The notes: generated by a model from the sequence alone, not told the origin. DNA of 64,000 nt from Pristionchus mayeri (GCA_036245805.1 BTRK01000001.1:16065087-16129086); one strand, 5' to 3'. Shown: positions 31,402-44,432, counted from the first letter of the stretch. A program made the numbers and translations.

Positions 31402-31612
31402 CCAGCAAAATCAATAGTCCACCTTCCAGCAATGATTCCAGTCAATTTTCATCCTATTTGTCACGTAACTTGTTTTGATCTGTTCTCCATACGTGCATTT
31501 AATTAACTTGTTTACTCGATTCAAACAAAGACCCTTCTTCCCTCTCCTTCTTCATTCATTTTCTACTCTTTCCTTCGCGGCGCGCAGTCGCTCGCCATTC
31601 TCTCCTGCAATT

Positions 31613-33399
31613 ATGGGAGACCCAGGTACCGTATCCTTCGTGATTATCGTAGTCCTTGTCCGTACCTTAGACAATTCGAAGGCTCATACAGTTCTAGGCT
31701 TCCTACAGTAACCTACCGTATTCCAGGAAGTACAGTACTCCAATTCCTCCTCTTCTTGCCTGCTCTCGCCGCCCTCGTCACTTCACTACTCTTTCTCTGC
31801 AAGAAAAAGAGTGAGCACTGCTAATTCAATTTCCACTCAACATTTTCTGAATCCCTTAATCGCTCAATGTCTGAATTGCTTTCATTCCCCTTACCGTCCG
31901 ATCGATGGAAAACGTAGAGAATGAGTGGTTCTCAGTGATTACGTGACAATTGTTGTTTGCCAAAATCTAGTCTCAGATGTTGTTGTTTTCATAAAAATCA
32001 AAGATCGAGCCAGTACTTGTTCAGAAACTCAAGGCGCACCTGTGCAGTACGAAAGTCATATGTTGGAATCGACCGGTCCCTATCCGCATGATGATAATTG
32101 GGGGCACTCAAAGAGTAAGAGTACTCAATCTTCGGGTGATGATAAGAAGAAAAAAGAAGACGATGAGAAAAAGAGGAAGCTGGCCGAAACAGCCCAAAAA
32201 TTGACAACGGTGAAGGATGAGAAGAACAATGGATAACAGTCAAAAATTGTTCAGGACGTGAACAAACTGTCGTACAACAAAGAGGGAGACATCGTGAGAC
32301 CAGCTGCTAATGATGAAACACTGGCTGTGAGTTTATTAATGTTAAATAATTAATTAACATAATAATTAAGATCGTCCCTGACAACCTGGGAGATACGGTA
32401 GGCCAGGATACGCCTGCACCAGAAGGAACCGCCAAGGAACAGAACATCGCAATCCCTGAAGCTGCAGCTATTCCGGAGAAAGTGGAGAAGATCAAGGAGT
32501 TGGTGATATTTGATCTTTGATCTTTGATCTCTTGAATTGATCGATGGTCATTGCAGACCAGTCAAGGAACGTGAGAAGGAGAGGGAAAGAGATCGATATG
32601 AGGACAGGGAAAGGGAAAGAGACCATCGAAAAGATCGAGAGAGGGACAGAGATCACAGAAGAGATGCAAGAACGAGTAAAGGAGGTGAACTATCTTGTTA
32701 TCCAATCAATATTGAACCATTTCTCAGGTCGGAAGAACAAGGATGGAAAGAACAGAAATGGAAAGGAGAGAAAGAAGAGATCGAAGAAATCTCGTTATTC
32801 GGATGAGGATAGTGATGAATATGAAGAGAGGAGAGACAGAGACGAGAGAGATGATAGAAGAGGAAAGAGGTGAGAAAGAGGGGGGGAGTCAGTGATGGAA
32901 TAAGGTCTTTGTATCTCCAACAACAGTGAAAAGCAATCAATGAAGAGGGAACGATGGAAATTGGAAGAGTGATAATGAATTTTGCAGAGATGAAAGTGAT
33001 TACGACGATCGAAGAGGAGATCGAAACAAGAAGAGGTCATTTAATATTTTAAAAAATATATTAATGATAATATTTGCAGAGACGACCGAGATGAGGACCG
33101 AAAGGGAGACAAGAAAAGGTCAATAAGAAAACACATAAACATTATCAGATTTTTCAAATTTCAGTGATTACAAGGAGCCAAGAAGCGATTTCGAAAAAGG
33201 AGAAAAGGCTAAGAAAGAGGAGATGAAAGATGTGAAAAAGGAGGAGCAAAAAGAAGATAAAAAGGAGGATAAAAAGGAAGAGAAGAAGATTCCTAATTCA
33301 GAAAAGAAGATGGATGAAAAGAAGGAAGAACAACCGAAAGTTGAGGAAGAATTCAAAGTTGCTGTAACGCAATCTGAAAAATCGAACAAGAATAAATGA
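31613..33399 (+). CDS. Single-span membrane protein with long charged Lys/Arg/Glu/Asp tail
   Basis: Exons: 31613-31625, 31727-31810, 32005-32209, 32255-32326, 32371-32498, 32557-32684, 32728-32869, then micro-exons near 32988-33035 and 33081-33118, and a last exon from about 33165 to TGA 33399. The start MGDPGSTVLQF leads into a hydrophobic helix (LLFLPALAALVTSLLFLC) followed by KKK, so a type III-like anchor with a cytosolic tail is likely. The tail alternates ERDRDHRRD and SRYSDEDSDEYEERRDRD blocks, RS/RD-like, and ends KSNKNK. Micro-exons all begin after AG with a phase of two, so they could be skipped without breaking frame. An AATAAA lies at about 33421. I do not recognise the family. 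The exact edges between 32870 and 33000 are uncertain. Confidence 0.7.
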
Positions 33400-33421
33400 G
33401 AGGACAGCAGTACTTAACGCA

Positions 33422-33431
33422 AATAAATAAA
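33422..33431 (+). terminator. Poly(A) signal candidates of the charged-tail gene
   Basis: Overlapping AATAAA hexamers occur about 23 bp after the stop codon at 33399. The position is typical for short nematode 3' UTRs. Confidence 0.6.
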
Positions 33432-33653
33432 TTCCATGTGTAGCGAAACCTTGCAAAGGCTTTTTTGTTCAGTTACCAAACTCTGAGAAAAGCCTTAAAG
33501 AATTTGCACGCTATATTTTTTTCTTCAGTTTTTTGTTGCTTTGTCGTGTTTGACGGGACCACAAGCTTTTGATGCGAAGGTCCTGTCTCAGTACTATGAA
33601 AAGGCATAGATTATCCTTTTTCAAAACTTATCATGTACTGCAAGAGAGTAAAC

Positions 33654-33832
33654 TTGGCTTGTCAAGATTGAAACCGATTGACTCGGCACAAAATGATCTT
33701 GGCAAGAAATGATTTGATGCAAATCAATTTCAAGATCTTTTGAAGATCTTGAAATTGATCCATTGATCTTGACAAGAAGAGATAATTGAGTTTCAACATT
33801 TCAAGATCTTGCAATCTTGATTGACAAGCCAA
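33654..33832. repeat. 179-bp palindromic element
   Basis: TTGGCTTGTCAAGATTG at the left end is matched by CAATCTTGATTGACAAGCCAA at the right; an inner CAATTTCAAGATCTT / AAGATCTTGAAATTG palindrome lies at the centre. Small indels separate the arms. No coding capacity; MITE-like. Confidence 0.85.
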
Positions 33833-34167
33833 CCCTACAAGTGAGGTAGAATTGTGTACTGATAATATCCGCTGAATTGCAATTAGATCTTTCTCGTTTC
33901 CCGCTCAATATCGATTATTTTCTGAGCTTCTTTCCACTTCTTTCCTTTCCTCTTCCCTGTTCGTAAAGGAAATCTGTCAATGAGATGCATCCAAACGATG
34001 GAGTGAGAAGAGGAAGGCACTTGGATACCAATGAGATTCTCCCAGCAACTGTCCGTGACTTTCGCTTGGATTCATTCATCAGTCCCTTCCCCTTCCCTCA
34101 TTCGTCTCCTTATTCTTCTTCCAATCGTCAGTAGACTTCTTCCCTCTGCATACAACTCTACAGAAGA

Positions 34168-35205
34168 ATGATCAAGGAAGCAGTCATATTGCTTTCACTC
34201 GCACAGGCAACCCACATTACATACTTCACTAACTACACAAACGCCCTCCTTTCAGTGTGTCTTCTCCATTTGTTATGAACTCGAGGAGATACCCATGAAG
34301 CGCCTCACACTGGCATTCACTCTTCGTTCCAACGCGGAAGAATGTTCCACCGACTGCACTTCCCTTGCAGACGTAGGTTTTTCGGCACTTCTTCGATATT
34401 TGGCCCACCCCCCCCCCCTCTCTTATCATTTCTCATTCCGCCCCATCACAGAGGGGTTGTGAGATCGAAAATCAGGGAGAGATACCTAGAAATGAGTGGG
34501 GTAGGGAACGAAGGGGGGGGGGAGGGTGGGCCAAATATCGAAGAAGTGCCGGTTTTTCTACCGACTTTCTTCGAAAGCATGGGGAATGAAGGTCTTGTTA
34601 TCCACTGAATTTGCAGTGTACCGGCTACATCTACGATCCTCGCCAGGTGGCTCCTACCCCCAACTGTGTCCAGCTGGGCCAGGTGAAGGAGGTAGTCCCC
34701 TGCACCGCTCCGGGACCCGACACCTACGTAAAGGTCCCCTGTGAGGTAAGTGACTGAATCAGATGTCAATTTAATTATTTTTCCTTTCAGGAGACTACCG
34801 TGCAGCCTACTACGGCGAACCCTTACCCGAGTGAGCCAGGAGTAAATCCCGAACAATGAACAAATAACTTTTATTGAATATGATTGATTCTTTTCAGACT
34901 GCTCCTCCTGTCCCGAGCTTCCGAAGAGCTCTGACTGCCCGGGTGCCTCTTGTGATCCATCCAAGATCTTCTCCTGGAGCGCCACCACCGGTTCGAAGAA
35001 AGGATGCACGGTGACTGGAAGAACGAGCGGTGACCTCTGGGTAAGAGAAAGCTTTCCGCCTTAATTAATGATGTTACCATTTTAGGCGAAGTGCGACGGT
35101 AACTGGAAGAAAACCACTTATGGATCCATTTTTTGCACTCAAGGAAAGGGATGGATGGACGGAGAAAATGCCGTCAACGGATGTGAGCTAAATGTCTTCG
35201 TGTAG
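34168..35205 (+). CDS. Cysteine-rich, probably secreted protein
   Basis: Supported exons: 34256-34372, 34617-34745, 34791-34830, 34898-35040 and 35086-35205 (stop TAG), in continuous phase. They encode many cysteines: ICYELEE, CSTDCTS, CTGYIYDP, NCSSCPE, DCPGASCDP, KGCTV, KCDG, FCTQ, NGCEL. The likely first exon holds ATG 34168 with a signal-like MIKEAVILLSLAQA, but I could not find a good donor joining it to 34256, so the N-terminus is uncertain. The even cysteine number and the absence of membrane spans point to an extracellular disulfide-rich protein; I cannot name the domain. The MITE 34383-34552 sits ten bases after the first donor. AATAAA lies at 35253. Confidence 0.72.
34383..34552. 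mobile_element. MITE-like element, family 2 (copy 2)
   Basis: CGGCACTTCTTCGATATTTG at the left and its complement at the right (CAAATATCGAAGAAGTGCCG) are perfect; GGCCCACC and GGTGGGCC follow inside. 170 bp. It is the best-preserved copy of the family and sits within an intron only ten bases from the donor. Confidence 0.95.
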
Positions 35206-35252
35206 AGAGATAGAAAAGAGAGGGCTTAGAGCACATATTGTACGTTCAACGG

Positions 35253-35258
35253 AATAAA
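35253..35258 (+). terminator. Poly(A) signal AATAAA
   Basis: AATAAA 48 bp after the stop codon of the cysteine-rich gene (35205). Confidence 0.6.
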
Positions 35259-35578
35259 CAACTTGTTAACTATAAGTGTCTTTACAAAGCACAACATGAA
35301 TGAAGGAAGCTTGTCCGCGAGAAAAGTCTAGGATACAAATAAGGTAGAACGAGTAGCTACTATGATAATACGATAGCGATTTAAAAACGGGCATAACTAT
35401 TCTCTTCAGAGCTATAAGTAATTATAAGTCGGTGAGGAATTTGAAATTGTGATATTATGATGTGCAATGTGCACTCTTTTCTTCTATGACTCTTCTATGC
35501 CTTCGACACGGGAAAAAATTCTTTCTTCTCTCTCCACTGATGAGGGCGAAGAGGCGGGGAATATAAGAAAGGAGAGTA

Positions 35579-35804
35579 TGCGAAAAATATACGAAGTTGC
35601 CTGTGCGAGTTTCGCCCTTTTTACTTCGTCAGGATCATTTTAACTGTTTTTTCAACGGAGATTTCGATTGAACTTCGATCATTTTCAGCCGCGCACTTCG
35701 AAAGTGCGGTGTGAAATGAAATCGTCTTTTGAAAAATAGTTCAAACGATCCTGACGAAGTAAAAAGGGCGAAACTATCTCAGGCAACTTCGTATATTTTT
35801 CGCA
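35579..35804. mobile_element. 226-bp palindromic element
   Basis: TGCGAAAAATATACGAAGTT at the left end is matched perfectly by AACTTCGTATATTTTTCGCA at the right; the arms continue with TTTCGCCCTTTTTACTTCGT and its complement, and the loop contains GCACTTCGAAAGTGC. No coding capacity. It lies just downstream of the cysteine-rich gene. Confidence 0.93.
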
Positions 35805-36084
35805 AACCACTCATTGGAAAGCTCTCGCTGGGCTGCGTCTACTGTTAAAATTTGAGCTGCGTCTTCAACTACATTTTTGAGAAAATTGGCCTGAAATGTA
35901 CCACCGTTGAAAATGAGATTTAGAGAAAATCGTTTAGATAGATCGATAGAGATCGAAAAATGAGTTGGTGTCACTCAGAGGTCAATTTTGCTATATCTAT
36001 AAGCGTATCGAAGAAAACAGCTCTGAAAGTAGGAGATGCCGAGATCCGACCCTACGTACCGAGCTCCAAAATGAAGTGTGCACT

Positions 36085-36165
36085 TTAATAGTTCAGTTTA
36101 ATAGTTTAATAGTTTAATAGTCACTTTAATAGTTTAATAGTTAATAGTAATAGTTTAATAGCTCA
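36085..36165. repeat. TTTAATAG microsatellite
   Basis: About ten irregular copies of TTTAATAG/TTAATAG in a row. No gene context. Confidence 0.9.
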
Positions 36166-39100
36166 GGCGTGCCTCAGGATGGCCAAAACCGGTTAGAACT
36201 CATTTCACGATTTCCGTTCCATTCCCAAGAATCGCGATTCTAGCTCGATTCTCTCGTGAATGGCGTGATATTATTGAGAGATAAAACAATTGTTCATTGA
36301 AATAAGTCTCTCTCTCTCTCTCGCTAACATCTCAGCGTAGAGATATATCTGTTAGAAAGAAAATCTCCTCTATTTGATTTACCCTCGAGTTATAAAGTCG
36401 CCCATTGCTTAAAAGTGTTATCTGCTATTCTTGAACACCTTGTTTTCCTGTCAAGCTGAGTAAAAGACTCTTATTGATCTCTAAATTACACAATCTCTTC
36501 AGCTGACAAAAAAGTCCCATTTCCACCTTTTTTTCTCAGTCCTTCGACTTCTCAGTTCACTCATTATACCATGCTCTCAAGCGACTTTCCATGTCCTATT
36601 GTTGCCATCCTAGCTGCCCCGATTAGTAAGATGAGCAACAGTTGCGTCACAACTACTCCGCTCTCATTATCGGCTTATCGTTCACGGTTGTCGCCATCGA
36701 CCGAGATAAGATCTAATTACCATTCCCTTATTCTTCTCGCATGATCGAGCTGGAAACAAGGATTGAGCCAGGACTGAGATCTATTTCCACGCTAATCTGC
36801 TCTTCAATTGTGTCGAAATATGCTTCATCCCTGCTTTATTTCATTGTCAGAAACGTTTTTTTTTGCAAATGAGTGTATGCTTTTTCCAGCAAACAATAAA
36901 TGATTCTAGATCACCATTTCAAGAAAGGCCGTTTTCAGAATTGGCTAGTATTTTTTCTGATTAGATCGAATTTGTTTCACAATTTTCGAATAATGCCGAG
37001 ATAAATCATAACTAACGCATAACTAACTTACTAACATTAACTTTGTTTTCCCATTTTCAAGAGCGCGGATGAATTTCTGCGAGATACAGACTCGACTAGA
37101 CGTTTCATAAATCATCCCTTCTCCGCATCCCATTCCGCGTACCGTATCGGAATGCACTCTCTTATTGTGAGCATCAATTAGATGGGCGAGGCTATTATGA
37201 TCCATTCAGAGTTTCCAGCCGACACTCAGGAGCCAGTTAGCGGATAGTTTATGGGCTCAGTCGTCTGACTTTATTTGGCCGATCTACTATTTATTTTTGT
37301 GCTCAGGTGTAGTCGCACAAGTAATGAAGGGGCTTGTTCTAAAGTTGAGAGCTTCCCATTACAGTCAGGTCAATTTCTAGCTTGCAAAACAAAACAATCA
37401 GACGTGTTTACAGTAGAAAATTAACTTGAGTGTGGATAGGCACACAAGTTTCAGTTTCAAACAAGCAAGCCTGTTTGCAACTTGTCCAACTTCACCTGAA
37501 TATTGATACAGAATCTGATACACCTATTGCGAGTTGTACAAGAACCTTCCAATCCCTGCCTCTCCTTTCCTCGTTCACTTGATGCTTCATCTCGTCCTTA
37601 TGTCAGAAGGGGCCTGAAGTGACTAGACAATGGACATCCCTCTCGAGTGCCCGCTTATCCCCAATGTTCCCGCTCTCTTCAATCCACACGCTCTCTCGCT
37701 CGCTCTGACTGTCGAAGGAGCAAGGTTAGGAGAGAGACGGGCGATGAATAGGTGCAGCTGCAACTCTACTGTTCCTGCTTTCCCCATTTGCATACCATAT
37801 GAAGCCCCTGGAAAGAAGTGCCGACAAGGATTGAGATTGAGTGCTCCCTTTTCGTTTTTTAGCGACACTCGTTCTTAAGCCGAGTAGATCAGCTGTACCG
37901 TACCCAGAATTCGTAATTCGAGCAACTGTCCCTGAAATTCCCGCACTTTCTCGCCATTCGACTTGTCGAGAGAGATATGAAGAATGAAAAGACAAGTATC
38001 CGAATACCGTAACCATTTTGCCAGGCAACTCCTGCAGTATCCCCCCTGGTAGATCAAGAACGCCAACTTTTCTCCCCCACTGTTCCTCCCATCCCTCTCA
38101 AACGATCCCATTTATGTGGAAAAGGTGTGCTCATCAACCTCTGTTCGGTGATTTGTTTTATGGGGATGGGATTGGGCGTAGTAATCGATCCGGCACTTCA
38201 AAGGTCCCCTCGGGATTATCCCAACCTCCGTCCGAAAACACATGCGCCTAATGTATCGACAATCTCATGCCCCCCAATCAGTAACAGGCCATTTGTCAAG
38301 ATCATCCCCTCATCTCATCTTTCATCTATTAGGTGTTAGAGATCAAACAAGAGAACACCGCGACATTGGGGGGCTAAAGACTCACTCTCACGGAGCTAAA
38401 GGCCTATAATTTTCGACCCCAGGACATCTATTGTTCGGGAATGCAGTACTAAACGATGTATGGGAAGGCCCCAACAGCTAGGTGGTAACTACCCCTGAGC
38501 TCTTTATGGCTTGCCGACCACAAATTGGGGCTCCGGCTACGGTAGATGTCACTCGGAAGGATCCACCTCAGCTTAATCAGTGTGCGATTGAGATACGAAT
38601 CCGGGGCGTATGTTTGTCCGTTAAATGAGGGAGGACTCAACCAATTCCCCGTGCTTTCTTATCGGTCAGAGAGACGAGAGAGTAGAATGAATGAGGAGAG
38701 CGTAAAGAGTATGCATACTAAAGAGACACCGCTTAGCGGAAGTGAGACACTCCTTAACGAGGTCCCACTAACGAGTGGGCTGTGTTGATTAGCGCATCAA
38801 AGCGATAGATTACGTCACCACCCTCTCTGGTACCACTTCTGGTTCCGATCTTCCCGGTTCCAATGGGTTCCGGTTCCATTGGTCCCTCTCTGGTACCATG
38901 TCTGGTTCCAGGCAACGCGCGAAATATGGTGTGATAATGGACGTGCTTGAGGCCTCATCTCTCAAGAGGTCCTTCCTCCCTAGCAGACTTCATCTGGTAC
39001 TCCTCCCTCCTCTTCCCTCCTTCCCTACTAGAAGCGTGTGCTATCAAGCACTTGAGCACGGCCGTTTAACAGTGGATTAGGGGAAGTGTCTGACAGCCCC

Positions 39101-42100
39101 TTAGACCTAGCTGTTTCCTGTTTATGAAGTCACATTTAGCTAAATCACATTAGAATAACTAGATTTCGTGCTACATTTTTGAAGGAGTAGTTGCGATCCG
39201 AACCTCTGTCTGCCCATCTCATACGATCGCTCACAAATCAGACAGGGCGAGAGAGCACGCAAAATCGAGAGAGTCAGACAACAATTCTCCTTTTCCTTCT
39301 GGCACGCGCCGGCTAATTACTCTACTGTTCTAATCGACAAGCGACCTTGCCAGAATGCGGCTGACAGACTCCCAAATTGGCTTAGCGCTCTCCTCTTGTG
39401 TTCCGCCGCCCAATAATTGATCCTGATTAATATGCTAAACTACTCAGGGTACGGTATCGGTTATCGATCCCCTTTCGCCTCAATTCCCGTTCTCGATGGA
39501 GGATTCAATTTATGCGGCCTCTACTTATTCCGCACAGTGGGAGATCAATCGGGCGCGATTTCTCTCACTCTCTAATTTGCGCATCGGCCAGGTAGATCGC
39601 CCGATAGATACTTCAGGCTATCTACCCTAATGTGTTTGCTAATTTAATGCATTTCCAGTATCGTTCCTACAATTTCTCCACTAGACTATTTTCCGTGAAG
39701 GCTGATTTTCATACTCCTCTATCACTGGTTCCATGGCATCGGGGGAGGGGGTACTGAGTTTGAGTTTGAGTTTCAAGGCATGTACCGGGTCCCAATCCTG
39801 GCCCCTCGTAACCAGGTAGATCAATCGGGGTCAGCGGTCGCTGCGGGGCGTCCCGCAGGGTAAGAGAGCGCAGCAATCTCGATCGGGGATGAATGGAATG
39901 TGACAGAGAGGGTGCTAACACCTCCTTCTCCCCTCTCCGATTTAAATGGAGGCTTCCCAGTGACTAATAGGTAGGTGTACGAGTCAATAAGGTGTTCTTC
40001 TGAGTAGTGACTAGATCACGCAGATAAATAGGTCCGTTGAAGAAATTAGATCCTCAAGATCCAGTATGATTCTCGTAGGGCTTGTGTGCCGTTTTGGGGA
40101 TACTTTTGCCTTTACTTCTGAGTTTGAGTGGCTCCTGGCACTGAACTGGAGATTCACTGGAGGTCTCCAGTGTTTTCCTGGCCCAAAATCTTCACCTTCC
40201 TTTTCCAATCATTAGGGATCCCAGAATGAGTCACCCCGCTATTGATAACGAGAAGTGTCGAGCGAGGAAGAAATAATAGGAGAGATGAGTAAAGACGGCA
40301 TTTCTGAGTCGGGAGAGGACACCGATCACACTGGGGACATTTTTGAGCAACTTGCTTTCTGCAACTAGCTACTGTGGATTACAGTATAATTAATCTACCG
40401 TATCTCCCTAGACTCATCGCACACCCTGCGATTAATCCCTCCCAATGTTCTCTTTCCGCTCCCCTGCGTATCATTGTCCTCTGGATGCTGCAGATCGATA
40501 ATTAGTAATTTATAATTAGCTGGGGGCGTTCAATTGTCTGACCTGGCTTCGATGCGCACACGCTTGTTGCACAACAGGGGGATTAGCAAGGTGGGGCCTA
40601 ATTTACGGTCACCGGATTAGGGATGCGCTCCGGATTTTGGAGGTGTTTCGCCGAGAAGATGCGAAGAGCAGATAGCTGACACCCTCAATACACTTCCACT
40701 TTTTGAAAATTCTTGTCAGACATAATGCGAAATCGAAGGAACATTCCTTGGCTTGGGGCAAATACGGCACTGATTTCATCCTATCCGCTAGTGGAAATCC
40801 GCAAGAGTGACATCTCGCTCCCTAATGAAGTACAAATAGGCAGTGTATCAACACATTGAATGGAGGAACGGAGGTCTGTCAACATGTCTCGGCCGCATAA
40901 TGACATCACTCCCACACAAGGTTATCTAACCGGGCATCCCCCCAGCCTCATATGCAGTGTGTTGTGCGATGACACGCGATTATAGGTCAAACTCGGTCAT
41001 GCTAATTAGAGATAGCCATTTACCGTAACCCGAGCAGCTACAGTATCCCCATGAAGCCACAGTGTCCCACACCTGCCCTGACTATCGTGCCTTGAGTGTT
41101 GCGTTGCGTGAAGTGAGTTATTATCACTCTGAGTGGGAGTAGTCCCTTTAGCGGGGAGGAATCCATGAATGGGAAGACACAGGTGGGGGAGATCCTGAAT
41201 AGGGCGATGATGCAAGATGTGTGAAGGAATTGCGAGTTGCGCCGACTTTGGCGCGTGAGGGCGAGACTTCCGGATACTGTAGCACAACTTCCAGTCGGGA
41301 GCCTCTTACCTGCCCTTATCCGAATACTGTAACTTCCGAGCTGATGTTCTTTGATCTACCCATCCAGAGCGGGTTCCCGGCACGAAATATTTGAAAGTAT
41401 AGCCAATGTGTGTAGTTCGACCTCAAGCATCGGTGACCTCTCAATGAGGTGACGCTGCAACTTTTTACGTTTACGCAAATAGCATCTCGATATCACTCCC
41501 TTTGATGCTCCCAGCTGGTCGCCTCCTATGTATACTACTCACTCTACTAGAGTAGACGAGAGAGCGTGCAGAATAGAGATAGTCAGACAGCAGCTCTGAT
41601 TGTCTTTGTATGTGCTTCCTTATTCGTCCCAACTCAGTGGCGAGAGAGTGTGTGAAATCGAGAGAGCGCTTCTCACTCCCCGAGCTGACAAAGGAAGTTT
41701 GTGTTTATGTGTACTCCCTCCTCTTCGACGGTGATCTGTTTGCTGTCATCGAGAACGTGATACGATTCGTGTAGAATCCCCCGATGAGGTCAGATCCCCT
41801 GAGGGCGGATCGATTACCGTATCCCTACCGTAATCCCCAATCAATTGCAGAATGATCATTTCCGAGTGATGTCATCTGCTCGTGATTGCGAGGAAGAAAG
41901 TGTGAGTAGGTGTGAACAATGCGTCTTTTCTTCCCCGATTCTCCCCAGATTGCTTGCTTTTTCCCTCGCTTCCCCCGTCTTTCAGCAATTGCTTGTCTGT
42001 TGCTTCTTTCCCAATCACTTCTCGGAACTGATCACTCCCATTGATCAATTACTGTGAGGTCATTCGTTTCAGTTTTTAATAGTGGATAAATTACAGTAAT

Positions 42101-44340
42101 CATCCCTCTATCGACCCCTTCCCCCTTCTCCTTCCCTTTCCTCGACGACTCGTTACGGATTCTGGGGCGCTAATAATTCAGTCGTTGACGACAACCGGCA
42201 GTAGTCGATGAATAGGAGGCACTGATGAGAGGGGGAGAGAAGAGACTCTCTACTCATTCGCCCTACTTACTCGGAGTCTCTGCCGAGTACTCATGATGAG
42301 AATGAAGAGATCTGAGAGAGACTGCGAGTGAAGGGGAGAGTGGAAAGATGGATGAGCCGTAGACGGGCAAGGGCATCACTTCTGTTTACTCCTCGCCTCT
42401 TCTCTGATTATAAAGCGGAAATGAAGAAAACAAAGCAAAATACTGAAATGGAGATATCATTCTAACTCCTCATCTAACTGAAATATAAGAGTAAACTGTG
42501 GAGAGAACATGGAAATCAATTAACTAGAGATCACTCAGAATCAAGAGAGTGAGGGAGAGGCAGAGATAGATGAGTCTGGTGCGGTAGCAGAAGTACATGA
42601 AAGCTGGCATCTGCCTATAATTATGGGCCAATATGGATACACCGATTGAGAGAGGGGAAGAGGTCTGTAATCAGGGCGACTTAGCGGAGAGTGAAGCACC
42701 GCTTAAAGAGGAGGACTAGCGTAGTATCAAAGTGCTCTGCGATCTCTCACATCCCACAAGGAAGAGATGGCATTCACAATGAAGAATTGCAGATAGTTGG
42801 TCCCTATCACCTCTCCAAATTCTCCCAGAGCCCTCGGGATTCCCATCGCTCTGCACAGGTGCATCTCCTATAGCCTAATGGTCTTCGTCTCTCGGTTTCC
42901 CCTGCTCTCTCGCCTCTCGGACAGGTCGAGCGAGCATGGGAAACGGGGAGAGCCATAGCCAAAGTTATGGGGTCTCGAGCACAATAGATGTCTTCTCTTA
43001 ACGATTTCGGTAGCGCTGGCTGATGCTATTCCCTGATTGCGCAATCGACCCTGATATATGTGTGGATGCAAGGGGCTAAGCGATTTACGATCGGCGATCC
43101 GGAGACTGTCAACAAACGGCGTTGGATGGGATTTCGAATGTAGAGGAGAATGTGAAGGAGGAACTAAACCTGAACTATGGCCTCCTAAAGTACAACTTTT
43201 GAATGATCAAAAATTTGAAGAGATGCATCCCTATTTCTATCTGCATCTGCCTGAATGGGGAAGTGATCTATCACCCGCTACCGTAATCTTTGTTTTCTCT
43301 CTTCTCGACCCCTTCTCTTCTTCTCCTCATCCTCATTTCGCGTGGGGCGTGGGAAAGATAAGGGAGACGGAGGGGGACGGAGGGAGATTACGGTAGCTCT
43401 CCCTTCTCTCTCTGTCTTTCCGGCCAGTCTCACTCTCTCGACTCGATACGACCTACTTATCTCCCCTCCACCCATTTTATGATAGGATCAGTGGGTGTCT
43501 TATACCGTAATCCGCTTAGGAATTCGCCCTAGAAGAGTTAGACTCCCTACCACACATCGAGTGAGAGAGAGAGAAAAGTTCACACACTTTCATTGCAAAA
43601 AACGGTGGAAAAAGAAAATAGACGTGACCCAAAGATCGAGAAACAGTGGTTATTATACGCTGAAATCGAGCGAGAGTAAGTGGATTTAATTGGCCGTCTA
43701 ATGCTCGAACGCACTTTCTAAAGTCTCTAGAATAAAGACGAATAACTCGAGGGAATCCTCAGAAACTCTTCACAAGCACGTCAAAAGTGCATGAGGAAAG
43801 CAATTCGCCGATGGTCCCTCTAATACTCCGTGTAAATCAAAGGACAAATGTCGAGTGAGAGGGGGCAAAGAAGGCAAGTCGAGACTCTAAGCCGATTTGC
43901 GCGCCCCGGCCGAGGTGAAAGTCGTCATAAGCGAGTTTGCACCGCGCCCGACGTGTGATCTACAGTATCCCTTCGGGCGCGACTAATCCCATCCGTCGAC
44001 TACCCCCAACACGCCACACGCACGACCTTGCCCGGTAAATCATAATAATACGGTCGTGGTGTAATTGCATTGATCGGGGAAGAGTCGGAGGCGATTATTT
44101 AGGAGGATTGCTGACAGTCTCTCGGTGGAGTCATCTAGGGGGAAGGAGGGGAGGAGAAGGGGGAATGCGGAAGACAAGGAGTGATTAGTCATATCGAGTC
44201 AGTTTACGCATATGGAAGCGAAGAAAGGAGGGAGTAAGCCGAGTGAGAGATCGAAGGAAAGAGGGAGAAGAAGAGAAGGAGAGGAATGGGACATCCAGTG
44301 GCTGATCGGTCGGGAGTGAATGAGACAGGGACGGACTGAC
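36166..44340. other. About 8 kb without recognisable genes, 5' of the Sox locus
   Basis: I checked the open frames on both strands; none has convincing splice structure, codon use or family resemblance. The region holds many TACCGTA/TACGGTA heptamers, several copies of the GAGAGAGCACGC motif (for example 39244-39275, 41552-41580, 42900-42945) and a few direct repeats such as GGTTCC clusters at 38825-38910. It may be the regulatory territory of the Sox gene; that is inference from position only. Confidence 0.5.
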
Positions 44341-44432
44341 TCGCCTCCCCTCTCCCCCCCCCTCCCCCCCCCCCCTCTCCCCCCCTCCCCCCCCCCTCCC
44401 CCCCCCTCCCCCCCCCCCCCCCCCCCCCTCCA
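44341..44432. repeat. C-rich homopolymer tract (G-rich on the minus strand)
   Basis: About 90 bp consisting almost only of C with isolated T (runs of 6 to 17 C). On the minus strand this is a series of G runs separated by single A, which meets the usual pattern for several G-quadruplexes. It lies about 60 bp upstream of the furthest 5' candidate exon of the Sox gene. Confidence 0.97.

Noticed and set aside
34446..35009. 187-codon minus-strand open frame
   Set aside because: Antisense to exons of the cysteine-rich gene and to the MITE; no features of its own.
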